Shown: positions 7,196-15,898, counted from the first letter of the stretch. The stretch: DNA of 15,959 nucleotides from Lachnoclostridium sp. UBA3320 (GCA_002361175.1 DESG01000191.1:7447-23405); one strand, 5' to 3'. A program made the numbers and translations. Notes: generated from the sequence alone by a model not told the origin.

Positions 7196-10100
7196 ATGAT
7201 GGAGACAAAATGGACAAAGGAACAAGAACTTGTAATAAATCTGCGTGATAGAAATATTCTTGTATCAGCAGCAGCAGGCTCTGGTAAAACTGCTGTACTT
7301 GTAGAACGAATTATACAGATTATATCTGATGACAAAAGACCTGTAGATATCGACAAATTGCTTGTCGTAACATTTACAAAAGCGGCAGCGGCAGAGATGA
7401 AAAGTCGTGTAAGTAATGCAATAGAAAATATGCTTATGGAAAATCCTAGCAATGAGCATTTACAAAGACAGGCAACTCTTTTGCACAATGCACAGATAAC
7501 AACTATAGACAGCTTTTGTCAAAATATTATACGCAATTATTTTCATATTATTGATTTAGACCCATCTTTTAGAGTTGCAGATGAAAATGAACTTGCAATA
7601 ATGAAAACAGATATTATGGAAGAGCTTTTAGAACAGAGGTATGCAGATAGTAAAGAAAATAAAAATCAAACTTTTCTTGATTTTACAGAAAGTTTTTCTC
7701 CAGGAAGAACAGACAGTGTTATAGAAAAGCTTGTTTTAAGGCTTTTTGATGTTTCTATGAGCTATCCTTGGCAAGAAGAATGGCTTGATAGCTGTTTGAA
7801 TATGTATGGAAGCACTTCTTTAGCAGAGCTTGAGGAAACTGTGTGGATGAAAGAACTTGTAAAATATATATCTGATACATTAAATGATTATATGAAGATG
7901 GCACAGTCTGCACTTGAGATATGTAACAGCAGTGGAGGTCCTGCAAATTACTGTGATGCAATACAGTCTGATATAAACCAGATTAACGTATTAATGTCAT
8001 ATAACAGTTATGAAGGATATTATCAAGGCTTTATAAAACTTAATCCAGCAAGACTTTCTGCAAAGAAAGATGAAAATGTTATAAAAGAGAAAAGAGAAGC
8101 TGTTAAGTCAATAAGAAACAGTTACCAGAAAAATGGGCTGCAAACTCTTAAAAAAAATTTCTTTTATCAGCCACCAGAAGAAATGCTTGCAGACATTATG
8201 GCAATGCATCCTTTAGTAAAAGAACTTATAAACCTTGTTAAAGATTTTAGTGTTTCATTTGCTGAAAAAAAGAGAGAAGAGGGAGTGTTAGACTTTGCAG
8301 ATATGGAGCATTTTGCGTTAAATATTCTTGTAAATAAAAATAATGGCAAGACAAGCCCAAGCGAAGTTGCGCTTGAATTGCAGGAATATTATGAGGAAAT
8401 TATGACTGATGAATATCAGGATAGCAACTTTGTACAAGAACTTATTCTTACAAGTCTTTGCCGTGCTCCAAAAAGCAAGCCATATTTATTTATGGTGGGT
8501 GATGTGAAACAGAGTATATATCAGTTTCGTCTTGCAAGACCTGACCTTTTTATGCAAAAATACAATAGCTACACAGTTGGCATGGGACCATATCAAAGAA
8601 TAGACTTGCATATGAATTTTAGAAGCAGAAAGATTGTAATAGATTCAGCAAATTATATATTTGAAGAGATTATGAAAGAATGTCTTGGCGGTATTAATTA
8701 CGATGATGATGCAAAACTTATTTTGGGCAAAAAGTATGAAGATACTGATTTAAAAATATCAGAAAAGACAGATGTGTTTCTTATAGAGCAGAAAAGTGAA
8801 GATGATGAAGTAATTGAAAAGCGTATGCTGGAAGCTGGAGCAATAGGCAAAAGTATACGTGAAATGGTGCAAGGCAGTAACCCACTTTATATAAATGGCA
8901 AAGAAGGCTATAGGCGCACAGAATACAGGGATATTGTTATTTTATTAAGAAGTGTAAGTGGGTGGTCTGAAGAATTTATAGAAACGCTTACTGATATGGG
9001 CATACCTGCATATTCTGACACAAAGACAGGATATTTTTCAGCTATTGAAGTGTGTACTGTACTTGACTTTTTGCGCATTATTGATAACCCAAGACAGGAT
9101 ATACCACTTGTTGCCGTACTTCGTTCTGTAATAGTAAATCTAACAGATGAAGAACTTGCATATATTGCAGCAGTACCACGTACATTAAGCTATATGGACC
9201 AAGTATTGCTTTTTATAAAAATATATGGTGAAGATAAGAGCATAAAAGATTTAGATAAGTATATTACTAAAATGCCAATTAGTGATGAGGAAGGGAAAAA
9301 GCTTGCACAAAAGCTTCAAAACTTCTGCAATATGCTTTCAAATTATCAGGATATGTCTAAGTATTTATCTGTGTATGAAATACTACAATGTATTTATAAA
9401 GAGACAGGATATTATGATATTATGTCAGCTATGCCAGCTGGAGAAAAAAGGGCTGCCAATCTTGATATACTTTTGCAAAAATCTATTGAATTTACAGAAA
9501 ATGGGCATAGAGGTATTTTTGGATTTACACATTATATTGAAAGGCTTAATAAATCAGATATTGATTTTGGCGAAGCTTCTATAAGCAATGAAAACACCAA
9601 TGCGGTAAGGATTATGAGCATACATAAAAGCAAAGGACTGCAATTTCCAGTTGTGTTTGTTGCAGGAATGGGTAAGCAGTTTAATTTACAAGATGCACGC
9701 AGGTCTACAATAATTGATGCTGACTATGGAATTGGTGCAGATTATATTAATCTTGATATAAGAATAAAACAACCTGTACTTATGAAAAGATTTATGGCAA
9801 ACCAGATTAAAAAAAATACACTTTCTGAAGAAATAAGGATTCTCTATGTTGCGCTTACACGTGCAGAAGAAAAACTTATAATTACAGGTACAGCAGCTAA
9901 TATAGATAAGAAGATTGAAAAATGGAAAAGCAAAGGCAAAACTCATAATATGACTTCATTGCTTAGTGCACAGACATATTTTGACTGGATAATGCCTGTA
10001 CTTCTTTGTGGTAAAAACGCAGATAATTTATTTGATATTATAAAAATACAACAAAGTGATATTGTAACAGAAGAAAAACAGGAACTTGAGAAAAATATTG

Positions 10101-10894
10101 TTAATTATAATTTGTTAAAAAATTGGGATATAAAAAAAATTTATGACAAGGATATGCTATCAGCAATAAAAGAACAACTTGAATATAAATATCCTTATTC
10201 CAGTGAACAAAAACTTTCTGTTAAAGTATCTGTAACAGAGATGAAGAGAATGGCTTTAAAGAAAGCAAATATACTGGCAGATGAGAAGGAAGATGAGCAT
10301 AAAATAGATAAAGCAGATTATTATGTTGCACCAAAAGCAAGTTTTATTAAGGATAAAGGCAAGATACAAGGCGCACAAAAAGGCACACTTTACCACCTTG
10401 TAATGGAACACTTGCCATATGAAAACTTAAATGACAACTTTGATTTTGATAAGTTTATATTAAGTATGTGTGACAGTGGCTATATGACAAAAGCAGAGGC
10501 AGCAGTTATTGATAAAAAGAAATTTAAAAAATTTATAGGCAGCAATATATGTAAACGTATGTGCAAGGCGCAGTCGGAGGGCAAATTAAAAAGAGAACAG
10601 CCATTTATCATAGGGCTTCCAGTAGCAGAAGTTTACGAAAGTGTATCTGATGACAGCACTGAAATTGTACTTATGCAAGGTATTATTGATGCATTTTTTG
10701 AAGAAGATGGTCAAATTGTACTTGTAGATTATAAAACTGATTTTGTAAAAAGAGGCAACAGCAGTGAATTAGTACAAAAATACGGAAAACAGCTTGAATA
10801 TTACACAAGGGCACTTGAAAATATAACAAGGAAAAAAGTTAAGGAAAAAATTATCTATTCATTTTCACTTGAAACTGAAGTGTACGTACCCTAA
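7196..10894 (+). CDS. addA: ATP-dependent helicase/nuclease subunit AddA
   Basis: AddA is the motor subunit of AddAB, a UvrD/Rep-type (SF1A) 3'-5' helicase fused to a RecB-type nuclease that cuts the 3'-ended strand. All key helicase motifs are visible in the 1232 residues: Walker A AGSGKT (27-32), DEYQ (405-408), GDVKQSIYQFR, MNFRSR, the IHKSKGLQFP motif near residue 810, and motif VI YVALTRAEEK with R889. The C-terminal nuclease has VDYKTD (D1178, K1180) and QLEYYTRAL. Nothing is missing, so the enzyme should be active. Two tandem ATGs occur, at 7196 and 7199. GAGAGAGG just upstream, at the end of addB, serves either. The stop codon (10892-10894) overlaps the stop of the convergent kinase gene, and no hairpin-plus-T-run terminator is visible at this end. 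Confidence 0.97.
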   Translation: MMETKWTKEQELVINLRDRNILVSAAAGSGKTAVLVERIIQIISDDKRPVDIDKLLVVTFTKAAAAEMKSRVSNAIENMLMENPSNEHLQRQATLLHNAQITTIDSFCQNIIRNYFHIIDLDPSFRVADENELAIMKTDIMEELLEQRYADSKENKNQTFLDFTESFSPGRTDSVIEKLVLRLFDVSMSYPWQEEWLDSCLNMYGSTSLAELEETVWMKELVKYISDTLNDYMKMAQSALEICNSSGGPANYCDAIQSDINQINVLMSYNSYEGYYQGFIKLNPARLSAKKDENVIKEKREAVKSIRNSYQKNGLQTLKKNFFYQPPEEMLADIMAMHPLVKELINLVKDFSVSFAEKKREEGVLDFADMEHFALNILVNKNNGKTSPSEVALELQEYYEEIMTDEYQDSNFVQELILTSLCRAPKSKPYLFMVGDVKQSIYQFRLARPDLFMQKYNSYTVGMGPYQRIDLHMNFRSRKIVIDSANYIFEEIMKECLGGINYDDDAKLILGKKYEDTDLKISEKTDVFLIEQKSEDDEVIEKRMLEAGAIGKSIREMVQGSNPLYINGKEGYRRTEYRDIVILLRSVSGWSEEFIETLTDMGIPAYSDTKTGYFSAIEVCTVLDFLRIIDNPRQDIPLVAVLRSVIVNLTDEELAYIAAVPRTLSYMDQVLLFIKIYGEDKSIKDLDKYITKMPISDEEGKKLAQKLQNFCNMLSNYQDMSKYLSVYEILQCIYKETGYYDIMSAMPAGEKRAANLDILLQKSIEFTENGHRGIFGFTHYIERLNKSDIDFGEASISNENTNAVRIMSIHKSKGLQFPVVFVAGMGKQFNLQDARRSTIIDADYGIGADYINLDIRIKQPVLMKRFMANQIKKNTLSEEIRILYVALTRAEEKLIITGTAANIDKKIEKWKSKGKTHNMTSLLSAQTYFDWIMPVLLCGKNADNLFDIIKIQQSDIVTEEKQELEKNIVNYNLLKNWDIKKIYDKDMLSAIKEQLEYKYPYSSEQKLSVKVSVTEMKRMALKKANILADEKEDEHKIDKADYYVAPKASFIKDKGKIQGAQKGTLYHLVMEHLPYENLNDNFDFDKFILSMCDSGYMTKAEAAVIDKKKFKKFIGSNICKRMCKAQSEGKLKREQPFIIGLPVAEVYESVSDDSTEIVLMQGIIDAFFEEDGQIVLVDYKTDFVKRGNSSELVQKYGKQLEYYTRALENITRKKVKEKIIYSFSLETEVYVP

Positions 10895-12495
10895 TATAGA
10901 ATTTGGCATTCAGGAAGATAAGATATTAAAAAGTCAATTTCTTCTTTTGTCACATTTGTATTTGTCAGATTTAAAGTTTTAAGATTGTACAGGCTGATAA
11001 GCTCACTAAAATTGTACATGTTATTATTGCCTGATATATCAAGATTAGTAAGTGATGTAAGTGAACAGACAGGCAGCAAATCAGTTATATCATTATATGA
11101 TAAAACAAGTATTTGTAGGCTGTCTGTTTCTTCTAAAGGAGATAAATCAGTAATAAGGTTATCAGATAAATACAGCTCATTTAAAGATGTATAATATTTT
11201 ATATTGTCAAGATTGACTATTTTGTTATTATCTGCGTATAAACATGTTAATTTATCACAAGAAAAATCTGTATTTTGTGAATTAGGAAGTGATACTAAAT
11301 TTTTATTGCTAATATCAAAATCAGTTATATCAATATATGGCGTAGCTACAGGAGTGTTTGTAATAGGTGCTGATGTAGTTGTAGGTGTTGGTGTACTTGT
11401 AAATATCGGCGTTTTAGTAGGCATTGGTGTATTTGTAGGAGCATCCGTTATATTGTTAGAAGTGATTTCTGTAATTTCTGCATTGAACTTTTTTTCTTTC
11501 TGTAGATTATTATTATTTTGTTTATAGTAATTATACAGAGAAAAGAGAAAAATTGTTCCTGTAATTAAAATAAGTGTGACACATATTATATTTGTTCTAA
11601 AATGTTTATTGTTCTTTATGTGTGAATTGTTGTTAATTAGTGGTGTTTTTAAATAGTAGAGAGGGTGAGATGTATCTGTTATGTTTAAGTGGTAATTACA
11701 GTTAAAAATCTTTTCTGAAATTTCATTGGAATTTAATTTGTCTTCTAATTCTTCAATAGAAGAATATCTGTCAGATGGATTTTTAGCACAGCCTTTTACA
11801 ATTACTGAGTAAAGCTCTGGCGGTATATTATCTTTAATACTATTATCTGAATCACTGTTATTTATTGTATGACCATTATTAAAAAGAGCATATAACATAC
11901 ATGAAAAAATATATATATCCGATGCAGGAGTGGGTTCAAGTCCTTCTGAAATTTCAGGAGGCATATATTCAGGAGTAGTTGAGGTTGTAGATGTACTTTT
12001 ATTATGCGTATTATACATTACAGCAGAAGAAAAATCTCCTAGGCAATACGAATCATCTGCATTTAGATAAATATTAGCAGGAGTGCAGTCTAAATGAAGA
12101 ACTTTTTTAGTATTGAGTTGTTTTAATGAAATGCAGATATCATGTGCAATGTGAAGTATGTCATTGCCAGATATTCCATCTTTGCATATTATTTTTCCGA
12201 GATTGTTATAGTATGGCATTATTATGTAATAATTTTGTTTAAATGGAATTATCTCTAATGGTTTTAAGATATATTCGCTTTCTATTGACATAATTTTTTT
12301 ATAGATATTTTTACTAAAAAATGCCTTATGTACAACTTTTAATATCCTTGTATTTTCTGGATATATAGAATTAGTTGTATTTTTTATAACATATACTTGT
12401 GCATGTTCAGAAATGGTCAATGATTTTATAATATTCCATTGATTTTTAAGCTTTGGTGGTAGTGGTGGGTAAAAATAATTACAGTCATTTTTCAC
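10891..12495 (-). CDS. Transmembrane Ser/Thr-kinase-like receptor with extracellular leucine-rich repeats
   Basis: The 534-residue product has a cytoplasmic kinase-like domain (about 18-262), one membrane helix (299-320), a Thr/Pro-rich stalk (350-386) and a C-terminal leucine-rich-repeat domain (414-534) that should face outside. Kinase landmarks are the ATP-anchoring lysine K53 (ILKVVHK), the catalytic loop HLDCTPAN (D136, N141), the metal-binding DFS (D154), an APE-like MPPE (E181), SDIY (D193) and the late arginine R243. Departures from consensus are a glycine-free P-loop (LTISEHAQVY), L for R in HRD, T for K in the loop, and DFS for DFG. The repeats have a 22-residue period starting at L416, L438, L460, L482 and L505, with the internalin-like LxxLxLSxNxITDLxxL pattern. 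The start is GTG 12495, with AAAGGA about 11 bases upstream. It lies 25 bases after the Big_2 gene in one operon. An active kinase or a pseudokinase are both possible. Confidence 0.85.
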   Translation of the reverse strand: MKNDCNYFYPPLPPKLKNQWNIIKSLTISEHAQVYVIKNTTNSIYPENTRILKVVHKAFFSKNIYKKIMSIESEYILKPLEIIPFKQNYYIIMPYYNNLGKIICKDGISGNDILHIAHDICISLKQLNTKKVLHLDCTPANIYLNADDSYCLGDFSSAVMYNTHNKSTSTTSTTPEYMPPEISEGLEPTPASDIYIFSCMLYALFNNGHTINNSDSDNSIKDNIPPELYSVIVKGCAKNPSDRYSSIEELEDKLNSNEISEKIFNCNYHLNITDTSHPLYYLKTPLINNNSHIKNNKHFRTNIICVTLILITGTIFLFSLYNYYKQNNNNLQKEKKFNAEITEITSNNITDAPTNTPMPTKTPIFTSTPTPTTTSAPITNTPVATPYIDITDFDISNKNLVSLPNSQNTDFSCDKLTCLYADNNKIVNLDNIKYYTSLNELYLSDNLITDLSPLEETDSLQILVLSYNDITDLLPVCSLTSLTNLDISGNNNMYNFSELISLYNLKTLNLTNTNVTKEEIDFLISYLPECQILY

Positions 12496-12520
12496 TTTTT
12501 AACAATTCCTTTACTTAAAT

Positions 12521-13207
12521 TTAAATAACTTTAATGGGGCAAGCTGCCTTTACAGTTCCATCTGGAAGCATTATAACAACTGTTGTAAATCCTTTTTTAA
12601 GACCTGTTACTTTTTTGTTATTAAATATTGCAATAGATGTATCAAGACTTTTATATATAAATTTTGTGGATAAGAGATTATCTGGCTTTGTCTTAAATGC
12701 AATATTTTTTGTATTTCCAACAGGCAGCTTGATAAAGTGATTAAAAAATTCTATCTGAGTAATTTTTTCAAAGTTAATATTGTTATTCTTATTTTTAGGT
12801 TTACTTTTTTTCTTGGGTTTATGGGTTGGTTTAATTGTTGGCTTAATTGTTGGTTTAGTTTCTGGTACAGGTTTAATTGTAGGTTTTGGAGTTTTATTTT
12901 CTATAGGTGGGTTATATACATTGTCAAAATTATTTTCTTGTTTAGTATCATTTGTGTCAGTTGTATTAGTAGTATTACTATTATTTTGGCTGCTGGTATT
13001 ATTGCTATTATTGATATTATATTTATTTATATTATCTTTTTCTTTATTTTGAAGGCTATATGAATGGTAATTATCATCAGAATTAGAACTTTCTGGCATA
13101 GAAAATGTATTGCCATATGCGGTACTTGTATTGCCATTTATAATATAAAATGCAGTAAATATAACTGTAAATATTGTTAATAAAAATAATATCGTATTCT
13201 TTTTCAT
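12521..13207 (-). CDS. Secreted or anchored protein with Asn-rich region, Lys/Pro linker and Big_2 domain
   Basis: The 228-residue product begins with a signal peptide or signal anchor (KKN, then a hydrophobic core at 6-23). A low-complexity segment very rich in Asn, Ser and Thr follows (about 38-95), then a Lys/Pro/Thr linker (104-140) with KPTI repeats. The C-terminus (about 148-228) is a single bacterial Ig-like domain of the Big_2 type: it has the strand pattern KLPVGNTKNIAFK, SLDTSIAIFNNKKVTGLKKG and a final PIKVI strand. There is no LPXTG signal, so it is either released or held by the N-terminal helix. The highly basic linker could bind wall polymers; that is inference. The ATG at 13207 follows AGGGAGGAG (13212-13220), with a near-consensus promoter upstream. 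It is the first gene of an operon with the LRR kinase. Function is unknown, with surface adhesion or ligand presentation plausible. Confidence 0.8.
   Translation of the reverse strand: MKKNTILFLLTIFTVIFTAFYIINGNTSTAYGNTFSMPESSNSDDNYHSYSLQNKEKDNINKYNINNSNNTSSQNNSNTTNTTDTNDTKQENNFDNVYNPPIENKTPKPTIKPVPETKPTIKPTIKPTHKPKKKSKPKNKNNNINFEKITQIEFFNHFIKLPVGNTKNIAFKTKPDNLLSTKFIYKSLDTSIAIFNNKKVTGLKKGFTTVVIMLPDGTVKAACPIKVI
12828..12863. repeat. 12-bp tandem repeat, three copies, in the Lys/Pro linker
   Basis: Three imperfect 12-base units, starting at 12828, 12840 and 12852 (GGTTTAATTGTT, GGCTTAATTGTT, GGTTTAGTTTCT on the plus strand), lie inside the Big_2 protein gene. Related sequence continues to about 12890. 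Read on the minus strand they encode KPTI-type tetrapeptides. Such coding repeats can vary in copy number by slippage, changing linker length without shifting the frame. Confidence 0.6.
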
Positions 13208-13211
13208 ATAA

Positions 13212-13281
13212 CTCCTCCCTTTTTAATATTTTCCGAGCATTAGAGTATGCTTATTATATATTTTAAAATATTTAAAATCAA
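13212..13281 (-). promoter_or_regulatory. Promoter and leader of the Big_2/LRR-kinase operon
   Basis: Read on the minus strand, a -35 TTGATT (13281-13276), a spacer of exactly 17 bases, and a perfect -10 TATAAT (13258-13253) form a near-consensus vegetative promoter. Transcription should start near 13246. The short leader carries a small inverted repeat (AGCAT/ATGCT, 13236-13251, partly under the start point) and ends in the strong AGGGAGGAG ribosome binding site (13220-13212). The promoter lies downstream of the terminator of the 840-residue gene, so the two units can be expressed separately. Confidence 0.75.
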
Positions 13282-13326
13282 TAGTAATAATCAATAAAAA
13301 TAATTAAATATTTTATGCATATGTAC

Positions 13327-13365
13327 AAAAAAATCCCAAAGAATTTTAATTGTATTCTCTGGGAT
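13327..13365 (-). terminator. Strong intrinsic terminator of the 840-residue protein gene
   Basis: Read on the minus strand, a 12-bp stem pairs ATCCCAGAGAAT (13365-13354) with ATTCTTTGGGAT (13344-13333). It includes one G-T pair and is followed by six further T residues (13332-13327). It begins 11 bases after the TAG-side end of the gene at 13376 and separates it from the promoter of the next operon. Confidence 0.88.
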
Positions 13366-13375
13366 ATATTTTATA

Positions 13376-15898
13376 CTAATTGGATATATAACTTACAAAT
13401 ATATAACCTGCATTTTTAAACGTGTTTTCGGCATTTGCTAAAGGCATTGTTTTACTGTGCATTGTAACGGGGTCCATCCATGTTACTGTAGAAGATGTAT
13501 ATTCTGTTATTAATACAGCATGTGAATTATCTAACATTCCTATTACAGGTTTTTCATTGCTTACAAAATACAAAACTTCGTCAAGTGTACATCCTGTGAG
13601 ATTGACAGGCTGTTCCAGATACTTTGAAAGCATTGACACAATAGATTTGCCTTCTAGTTCATTTATTGATATTATATGCTGTGCAGCCTGCAATAACATA
13701 TTAGTACATGCTTTTATAGAAGAAGTAGAGTCACTAGGATATCGTATACCTGACAATGTTTTTGAAATATATTTTCCTCCACGTTCCCATACAATATGTG
13801 ATTTATTATCTATTACAACACCCATCTGTTCATCTGCAAGCCTAATAGCTTCAGCAGGGTCTGTTGTACTAGATGTAATTTCACCATATGCATATATATA
13901 GTATTTTTCAGAATTACTTTCTGTGTTTTGTAAGTGTAATGTAGTATTGTCAGCAATCATTACATATTCAGTAGCATCTATATCTGGTTTCTTTTCAAGT
14001 ACAAATCCAGTTGAAATATATTTTTCTGTTAAAGCTTTTTCAGTTATACGTGTAGTTATATTTATAGATGGTTTTTTATTTGTCCGCTGGTTCATAATGT
14101 CATCATTAGCAGTAGACTTAAATTTATTATTAACTTTTTTAACTCTTGTCAGTCTTATAACATTATCATCTACAGTTGCACCAGTTACATAAATATTTTT
14201 GTTTTTATATTCACGTAGTATATTGCCATCACAATCTGATATAACTAATTTGTAAGCAGGTCTTATCATTTTTCCGCTTGTTGATTCATATATATCTTTA
14301 TTTCTCACATATCCATAGACAATATTTGAATCAATAGTTCCAAGAACTACAATGCTTTGTTTTTTCTTAGAAGAAACTACAAGGCTTTTTGCAGTGTCAA
14401 GATTTAAAATAGTTATACTATTAGCATGTTTAGAACCATCAGTATTTGACCAGACAAAGCATTTTGCTTCTTTAAGCATTGCAAAATTATCTTTGGCAGC
14501 GTCTTGTGTAAGTAAATCATATCTTTTTGATAAAATGTTATAGGCATAGACAACATCATTTAATGAAAAATAAAATATATTTTTGTTATTTACATAACAG
14601 AAATCACCAAGGTCTTGTTTAAGTTGTTCAAATGTTGTTGACAGTGGTATATAAACACGTTCTAGTATTCTGTTATCTTCAGGAATGTAGTCATAAAGTA
14701 TAATACCTACCCTGCCTTCATAATCACCACTGTTGATATAACCATAGACAAGAAAACTAATTGTACCATCATCACTTAATTTTAAAAGTTTTATGTCATG
14801 CTGTCCAAAGTTTTCCATTTCTAAATTTTTTTTCTTATTTTCATATGAAAATACTTTGTGCAATTTGTTATCTGGCATATTGTAATACCATAGTGAGCCA
14901 TTTCTTACAAAAGCAAATTTTTTATTTTTATCGCTTGAAAGCATTTCTAATTCAGAAACACCCGAAATACCAATTTTAAGTTCATTTTTCTTTATAGAAA
15001 TAAATTCTGGATTAAATAATGCTTCCATTGTTCTTTTAAAATTAAGAAGATACATACGATTTCCAGAATATCTTATACGGTAAAACTCTTTGACAAAATA
15101 TGTTTCTGTACCAGTAGATGTCTTGGCTTTGACATAATACTTTTGTTCTATTGCTGCTGTTTCAATATTAAGTTCTTTTATTGTTGGCACAACATCTGTT
15201 AAAATTTTAGGATTTAGTTTGCCCCATGTGATAAGCTGATAACTCGAATTAATATTTACATTGGCAAATGTAGAATCATCACCAGTATTTGGTTCAAGGT
15301 AATTAATAATATCCAATGACTTTCCACCGTCAAAAGTTGCTTGATGAAAATTTTTTACAAAATCCAGCTTTTCTTTTAAGAAGAAATCATTTTCATAGTA
15401 TTTAATTCTAGTATAAAAATTAATTTTTTTACTTAAATTAGTTGTCAGCGTTATCTGTAAACCATACTCTGTACTGGTGTCAAGTGTTTCTGATAATTTA
15501 ATTTTTATGGTTTTATAATTTTTATCGGTGTCAAAAGCAGTAAGACTGTCTGTTTCAAGTATTTTGTTATTTAAAATATCATTTAGTTCAAAATCCAATT
15601 TTTTTATCTTTAAGTCATTTTCTAAAATATTAACTGTAAAAGTTTTTGTTGTATCTAATGGTGTAATCGACTCTCTAATATTTCCGCTGTCTAATTGACT
15701 GCTATAGCCGTGTATTGTATTAACAGTAAATTCCCCAAGTTTTAGCTGAATTATTGGAAATGTTGAATCTTGTAAACTTGTTGCAGTAGTTGTTCCTACG
15801 GTTGCATCTGGTATGTCATTTTTAAAAAAAAATAATGATATGCCAAATACAAAAAGTAAAGCTATAAATCTATATAAATGAATATAAAAATGTTTCAC
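13376..15898 (-). CDS. Signal-anchored extracellular protein with C-terminal C39-like peptidase domain
   Basis: The 840-residue product has an N-terminal signal anchor (about 10-26), and the rest should lie outside the membrane. Residues about 50-300 are rich in beta strands and resemble no family recognised here. Residues about 315-590 show repeated strand blocks (KFAFVRNGSLWYYN, NDVVYAYNILSKRYDLL, NSITILNLDTAKSLVV, YKLVISDCDGNILREY) like a beta-propeller. The last ~140 residues look like a papain-fold C39-type domain: a Cys at the head of a helix (C731, KACTNMLL), SHAVLITEY (H793) and WMDP (D809) match the Cys-His-Asp order. The usual oxyanion Gln and the CGP after the Cys are absent, so activity is uncertain. 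The start is GTG 15898, with GGAGGAA at 15910-15904. It ends at its own terminator. Role unknown; wall or peptide processing, or ligand sensing, are options. Confidence 0.75.
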   Translation of the reverse strand: MKHFYIHLYRFIALLFVFGISLFFFKNDIPDATVGTTTATSLQDSTFPIIQLKLGEFTVNTIHGYSSQLDSGNIRESITPLDTTKTFTVNILENDLKIKKLDFELNDILNNKILETDSLTAFDTDKNYKTIKIKLSETLDTSTEYGLQITLTTNLSKKINFYTRIKYYENDFFLKEKLDFVKNFHQATFDGGKSLDIINYLEPNTGDDSTFANVNINSSYQLITWGKLNPKILTDVVPTIKELNIETAAIEQKYYVKAKTSTGTETYFVKEFYRIRYSGNRMYLLNFKRTMEALFNPEFISIKKNELKIGISGVSELEMLSSDKNKKFAFVRNGSLWYYNMPDNKLHKVFSYENKKKNLEMENFGQHDIKLLKLSDDGTISFLVYGYINSGDYEGRVGIILYDYIPEDNRILERVYIPLSTTFEQLKQDLGDFCYVNNKNIFYFSLNDVVYAYNILSKRYDLLTQDAAKDNFAMLKEAKCFVWSNTDGSKHANSITILNLDTAKSLVVSSKKKQSIVVLGTIDSNIVYGYVRNKDIYESTSGKMIRPAYKLVISDCDGNILREYKNKNIYVTGATVDDNVIRLTRVKKVNNKFKSTANDDIMNQRTNKKPSINITTRITEKALTEKYISTGFVLEKKPDIDATEYVMIADNTTLHLQNTESNSEKYYIYAYGEITSSTTDPAEAIRLADEQMGVVIDNKSHIVWERGGKYISKTLSGIRYPSDSTSSIKACTNMLLQAAQHIISINELEGKSIVSMLSKYLEQPVNLTGCTLDEVLYFVSNEKPVIGMLDNSHAVLITEYTSSTVTWMDPVTMHSKTMPLANAENTFKNAGYIFVSYISN

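Noticed and set aside
10866..10890. Small inverted repeat CACTT/AAGTG at the end of addA as a terminator
   Set aside because: The stem is only five base pairs inside coding sequence and has no adjacent T-run on either strand.
11204..11527. Valine/glycine-rich open frame on the plus strand
   Set aside because: It is the complement of the Thr/Pro-rich stalk of the kinase (ACA/CCT codons read in reverse). It has no ribosome binding site and no domain.
12534..13063. Hydrophobic open frames on the plus strand opposite the Big_2 gene
   Set aside because: They are complements of Asn/Lys-rich coding sequence (AAT/AAA codons give Ile/Phe on the other strand). They lack ribosome binding sites, whereas the minus strand has a signal peptide, a Big_2 domain and a promoter.
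10891..15898. Phage-defence island or toxin-antitoxin cluster
   Set aside because: No nuclease, NTPase, toxin or mobile-element gene is present in the minus-strand cluster, and all three proteins are directed to the membrane or outside.
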